Of a stretch of DNA of 64,000 nt, positions 60,773 to 64,000 are shown piece after piece. The notes below the pieces were generated by a model. The model was not told the DNA's origin. It saw nothing but the letters and a program-made list of their open reading frames with translations, and searched no databases. The stretch's first letter is position 1, and each line of letters starts with the position of its first letter. Where the stretch lies: positions 778,402 through 842,401 of the forward strand of contig JANPZW010000008.1 in assembly GCA_024707385.1 (NCBI GenBank), written 5' to 3'. The DNA comes from Cellvibrionaceae bacterium. GTDB taxonomy: Bacteria > Pseudomonadota > Gammaproteobacteria > Pseudomonadales > Cellvibrionaceae. Made by a program: the position numbers and the translations under genes.

Positions 60773-61780
60773 GTGAACGACTTGAAGCTCAATATCAGCA
60801 GCAAGACATCTGCGGATCACATCCGTGCAAATTTTCAACTTGATGCCGAAGTCCCTAATTTTGCCGAGCGCATTAAGTATCTTTATAAGGTTTTAGCGGG
60901 AACTCCTCAGTACGCGGTTGACCGCTCTGGGATATCCCGTTTCCTGGATGCGGGCTGCCGGATTTGGGGGTTTGAGCACGCGCTTCTTCTCAGGAAATTA
61001 TCTCAACAAGTTGCGGAGGTTATGGCTACGACCGAAGCGGATCGTGACGATGAGCCTTTTTATATGGGACAACATGTCCATATGGAAGGAACACCCACGG
61101 AGCAAATATTTGCAGATGGTGGTTCACATCATTTCAAAAAGATCCCGTCCCTGAGTGCTTACTCCGGGGGCTTTGCTTATAATGGGGTCGATGTCAATAC
61201 GTATCTCGGTGCTTTAGTATCCCCCTCGTCAATGGAACCGATGGTGGTTTGTTTCTTCTCATCGAGCCCAAGAGACCTGGAATTCAAGGCTGAAGATATA
61301 GAAACCATAGAACTCTTGGCAGAAGGAGTGGCCTGTATGATCGATCTACAGAAGGCACAAGCGCAACGCAAGATGACCGACCAAGCGATGTTTGCATTGG
61401 GGTCGGTAAAAACATTGGATGAATATCTCCAGCAGGCGAAGCTTCCCGAGGTCTATGGGGTACCCGCTCGCGTTGTAGAAGTTCTGCAAAAAAGGATTGG
61501 TCATGCGCAATTGGGCATCGGCCATGTGGCGGAGGACCTGAATCTGTCCAAGCGGACTTTGCAACGGCGTCTCCAGCAGCAGGATATAAGTTTTGCGGAA
61601 TTGCGGGATCAAGTGAGATTTCATTATTCCATTGACTATCTGATCAAGCAGCATCTCAGCATCGATAGTATATCGGCATCATTGGATTTTTCGGATAGAA
61701 CCAGTTTCACCAACGCATTCAAGCGTTGGACAGGACTATCTCCTAGCACTTTCCGTAAGCTTTTCCGCGATTATGTCTAA
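60773..61780 (+). CDS. GAF-like domain AraC-family transcriptional regulator
   Basis: A 335-residue regulator. The N-terminal part (about 20-200) has GAF character (ERIKYLYKVLAGTPQYAVDR; YLGALVSPSSMEPMVVCFFSS). The C-terminal AraC domain has two helix-turn-helices (AEDLNLSKRTLQRRLQQQDI and SASLDFSDRTSFTNAFKRW followed by TGLSPSTFRK). Start is GTG 60773 with GAAAAGG upstream. The ligand is unknown; it may control its own operon or the neighbouring yajC. Confidence 0.85.
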   Translation: MNDLKLNISSKTSADHIRANFQLDAEVPNFAERIKYLYKVLAGTPQYAVDRSGISRFLDAGCRIWGFEHALLLRKLSQQVAEVMATTEADRDDEPFYMGQHVHMEGTPTEQIFADGGSHHFKKIPSLSAYSGGFAYNGVDVNTYLGALVSPSSMEPMVVCFFSSSPRDLEFKAEDIETIELLAEGVACMIDLQKAQAQRKMTDQAMFALGSVKTLDEYLQQAKLPEVYGVPARVVEVLQKRIGHAQLGIGHVAEDLNLSKRTLQRRLQQQDISFAELRDQVRFHYSIDYLIKQHLSIDSISASLDFSDRTSFTNAFKRWTGLSPSTFRKLFRDYV

Positions 61781-61906
61781 TGCTTCTGGCGGAGTCTCCG
61801 AGCTCCGCTAATCCCTTCTGGTTTCTCGTCATTGCTCGTCCTGGTGAAACTCTGTAGAGTTGCACACCGCAATTTTTATCCTTTTTGACCATTAACGAGG
61901 TTCTTC

Positions 61907-62239
61907 ATGTCTTTTTTTATTGCCGAGGCGTCCGCTCAAGCACAGTCAGCACCACCTCCCCAGGGTGGCATGTTGCAGATTGTTATGCTGGTGGGGCTTT
62001 TCGCACTGATGTATTTCATGCTGATCCGTCCCCAGCGCAAACGCCAAAAAGAGCATCAACAACTGATTGGCGGTTTGAGTAAAGGTGACGAGGTTGTCAT
62101 GACAAGCGGAATGTTGGGCCGCGTGATTGAAGTCGGTGATGTTTACATCACTGTTGATGTCGGTGGCGACATCAAGCTGAAATTCCAAAAAGCCGCTGTT
62201 CATGCGGTGCTGCCAAAAGGCACTATAAAAGCTATCTAA
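61907..62239 (+). CDS. yajC: Preprotein translocase subunit YajC
   Basis: A 110-residue protein with a hydrophobic segment (MLQIVMLVGLFALMYFMLI), RPQRKRQKEHQQLIGGLSKGDEVVM and ITVDVGGDIKLKFQKAAVHAVLPKGTI. GAGG six bases before ATG. Usually between tgt and secD; here it is bounded by the AraC gene and a terminator, and secDF are absent from the window. Confidence 0.95.
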   Translation: MSFFIAEASAQAQSAPPPQGGMLQIVMLVGLFALMYFMLIRPQRKRQKEHQQLIGGLSKGDEVVMTSGMLGRVIEVGDVYITVDVGGDIKLKFQKAAVHAVLPKGTIKAI

Positions 62240-62280
62240 TTTGGAAAACGCTACCTGATTTGGAAAAGCTATCTGATATG
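62231..62280. repeat. Short tandem repeat at the yajC stop
   Basis: Units GCTATCTAATTTGGAAAAC (62231-62249), GCTACCTGATTTGGAAAA (62250-62267) and a partial GCTATCTGATATG (62268-62280). The stop codon lies in the first unit. Looks like a replication-slippage duplication before the terminator. Confidence 0.75.
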
Positions 62281-62301
62281 AAGCCCCGAAAGGGGCTTTT
62301 T
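62281..62301 (+). terminator. Rho-independent terminator after yajC
   Basis: AAGCCCC (62281-62287) pairs with GGGGCTT (62292-62298) over GAAA, followed by TTT. Confidence 0.9.
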
Positions 62302-62355
62302 AATATCTTTTGAGTGCAAGTTCAGCAACGCTCATTGCGTTGGTTCGGGGGACAG

Positions 62356-63689
62356 ATGGAATCACTGATCGAATCGGTCAATAGCTTTCTTTGGGGAAAG
62401 TTTCTATGGATGCTCATCATAGCCATAGGGCTATTTCTTAATATCCGACTACTTTTTCTGCCGCTACGAAAAATTGGTTATGCCTTCCGTCAGCTATGGA
62501 AAGGTCGAAAAACGGAAGAAGTCGCCGGCATAAGCCCGTTGGGCACTCTCATGGTGGCTTTGTCGGCTACGGTCGGCACCGGAAATATCGCGGGTGTGGC
62601 CACCGCCATAGGAGTGGGTGGGCCCGGAGCCTTGTTCTGGATGTGGGTCAGTGCCTTGTTGGGGATGGGCACCAAGTATGCCGAGTCGGTGTGCGCTATG
62701 CATTTTCGCGAGAAAAAACGCACGCGGCCAATATGTCGGTGGTCCGATGTATTACATCAAAAATGGCATGGGGCGGCGTTGGTTATGGTTGGCGGTGCTC
62801 TTTTTCGATATTTGGCGCGCTGGCTGGTTTTGGTATTGGTAACGCGGTTCAGGCGCATTCCGTTGCCGAATCCTTGCAATTGGCGTTTGGCATCGACAAG
62901 CGGTGGTCTGCCTTGATCATGATGCTGATAATCGCGCTGGTTCTTCTGGGTGGTTTGCGCGGTATCGCGCGTACGGCGACCGCGCTGGTGCCGTTCATGT
63001 CCATTTTCTATCTGGTTACCGGTTCCATTGTGATATTTGCCAATCTATCAGCTATCCCGGACGCTCTCGCGCTTGTTGTCAAAACCGCGTTCACCGGGAC
63101 TGCTGCAACCGGCGGTTTTGCCGGCGCTGCAGTTGCGTTGGCAATTGAAAAAGGCATAGCACGAGGCGTTTTTTCTAATGAGGCGGGACTCGGCAGTGCG
63201 CCTATCGCACATGCTGCGGCAGAGTCGAATAGTGCGGTGGAGCAGGGTTGCGTTGCTATGCTGGGTACCTTTATCGATACCCTGATCATCTGCAGCATAA
63301 CTGGCTTGGCTATTATTGTGACTGGAGTCTGGGACGGGGATGCGAAAGGGACGGCCATGTCCCAGGCTGCCTTTGCCTCGGTGTTGCCTTTTGGTGAACA
63401 AATTGTGGCGGTGAGCCTTTCATTGTTTGCATTTACCACCATTCTTGGCTGGAGTTATTACGGCGAACGCTGCGCAGAATTTCTGTTCAAACACAAAGTT
63501 GTGCTTTTCTATCGTTGTCTCTGGGTGGTGGTAGTGCCGATAGGAGCGTTGATGAGTTTGGATATGGTCTGGAGTATTGCCGACATTCTGAATGGGTTGA
63601 TGGCCATACCCAACGTCATTGCCCTGTTTGCCCTCAGTGGTTTGGTTGTTCGACTCACTCGCGATCACTTTGCCAAACGCCCTGATTAA
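62356..63689 (+). CDS. Alanine/glycine:sodium symporter (AGCS family, two frameshifts)
   Basis: A sodium-coupled amino-acid carrier with ten or more helices. SATVGTGNIAGVATAI, LFWMWVSALLGMGTKYAES, GQYVGGPMYYIKNG and FSNEAGLGSAPIAHAAA are family motifs. A6 at 62713-62718 has one extra A, restoring FREKNARGQYVGG; T5 at 62801-62805 has one extra T, restoring AVLFSIFGALAGFGIGNAV. About 443 residues. ATG 62356 with GGGGGA upstream. Confidence 0.93.
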
Positions 63690-63705
63690 AAAGAGTTCAG
63701 AATCT

Positions 63706-64000
63706 ATGCCGAAAGGTTTTGGTAGTAAGCTCGTCATCGCCATTTCTTCGCGTGCTCTGTTCGATCTGGATGAGAGCCACGCTGTTTTTCAGTCGCACGG
63801 GCTCGACGCTTATTCTCAGTATCAAATTGATCATGAGGACGACATATTGTCGCCCGGGGATGCGTTTCCCATGGTCAAGAAACTTTTGCATATCAATGAA
63901 ATTCTCGGTGGAGAACCGCGAGTTGAGGTGATTCTTCTCTCCCGTAATAGCGCCGATACAGGCTTAAGAGTATTCAATTCGATCAATCATTACGGCCTGA
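63706..64000 (+). CDS. 5'-nucleotidase (cytosolic 5'-nucleotidase 1 family), N-terminal part
   Basis: Starts at ATG 63706, 16 bases after the symporter stop, and runs off the window. KLVIAISSRALFDLDESH, LSPGDAFPMVKKLLHIN and VILLSRNSADTGLRVFNSINHYGL match the NT5C1-type HAD 5'-nucleotidases found in some marine bacteria. The nucleophile Asp segment (ALFDLDES) is visible. The remainder cannot be judged. Confidence 0.85.
   Translation, partial: MPKGFGSKLVIAISSRALFDLDESHAVFQSHGLDAYSQYQIDHEDDILSPGDAFPMVKKLLHINEILGGEPRVEVILLSRNSADTGLRVFNSINHYGL

Overview
The window reads as chromosomal DNA of a marine or soil gammaproteobacterium of the Pseudomonadales/Cellvibrionales type (Cellvibrio, Teredinibacter or Microbulbifer relatives). 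The main evidence is gene order: yceF<>yceD-rpmF-plsX-fabD-fabG-acpP-fabF-pabC-mltG-tmk-holB-pilZ-tatD with no fabH between plsX and fabD, rne divergent from rluC, and tusDCBE as a block. No phage, insertion sequence, integrase or CRISPR array was seen; this is ordinary core and accessory chromosome. Genus-level placement is inference.

Layout. 1-1120: end of etfB and all of etfA. 1221-5120: a membrane sensor with a degenerate kinase core, then a receiver-TPR protein. 5168-8289 (minus): xthA and the tail-specific protease prc. 8695-11420: HD-GYP-like protein plus PAS histidine kinase. 11611-16404: secreted protein group (S8 protease lipoprotein, PrcB-like lipoprotein, M1/M61-like HExxH peptidase). 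16405-21866 (minus): hybrid kinase, then mlaA translationally coupled to an RND/MMPL exporter. 22066-27634 (plus): DUF748 protein, then an ABC ATPase / FtsX permease / HlyD adaptor operon. 27706-34643 (minus): DUF4266 lipoprotein, DUF3570 barrel, ApbE flavin transferase, response regulator, sensor kinase, cupredoxin, FTR1 permease, then a Gfo/Idh/MocA oxidoreductase. 34748-37937: BrkB-like membrane protein, small lipoprotein, RelA/SpoT-type HD hydrolase, YceI protein and a coiled-coil protein. 38102-42434 (minus): rne, tRNA-Ser(UGA), tusDCBE. 43264-57447: rluC, HAD phosphatase, sppA-like peptidase, yceF and the lipid/ACP/replication cluster. 57485-64000: PAP2 phosphatase, all-alpha dUTPase, mdh, bcp, GAF-AraC regulator, yajC, alanine/sodium symporter and the start of a cytosolic 5'-nucleotidase.

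A dominant feature is sequence quality. I count 21 single-base frameshifts (9 missing, 12 extra bases). Seventeen lie in homopolymers of 4-7 bases, and they hit indispensable genes (fabD, fabF) as well as accessory ones. In every case adding or removing one base restores a protein of family length and motif content. I therefore treat these as sequencing errors and list each as one CDS spanning both halves, giving the suspected site. A real-decay interpretation is unlikely but cannot be excluded without reads.

The best candidate for an under-described system is the minus-strand operon 28764-34643. It links a flavin-attaching enzyme, an outer-membrane barrel, a tiny Gly/Cys-tailed lipoprotein, a two-component system, a Cys-free cupredoxin and an FTR1 iron permease. 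I infer an envelope redox/iron-uptake module under its own sensor. A second candidate is the degenerate sensor plus receiver-TPR pair at 1221-5120.
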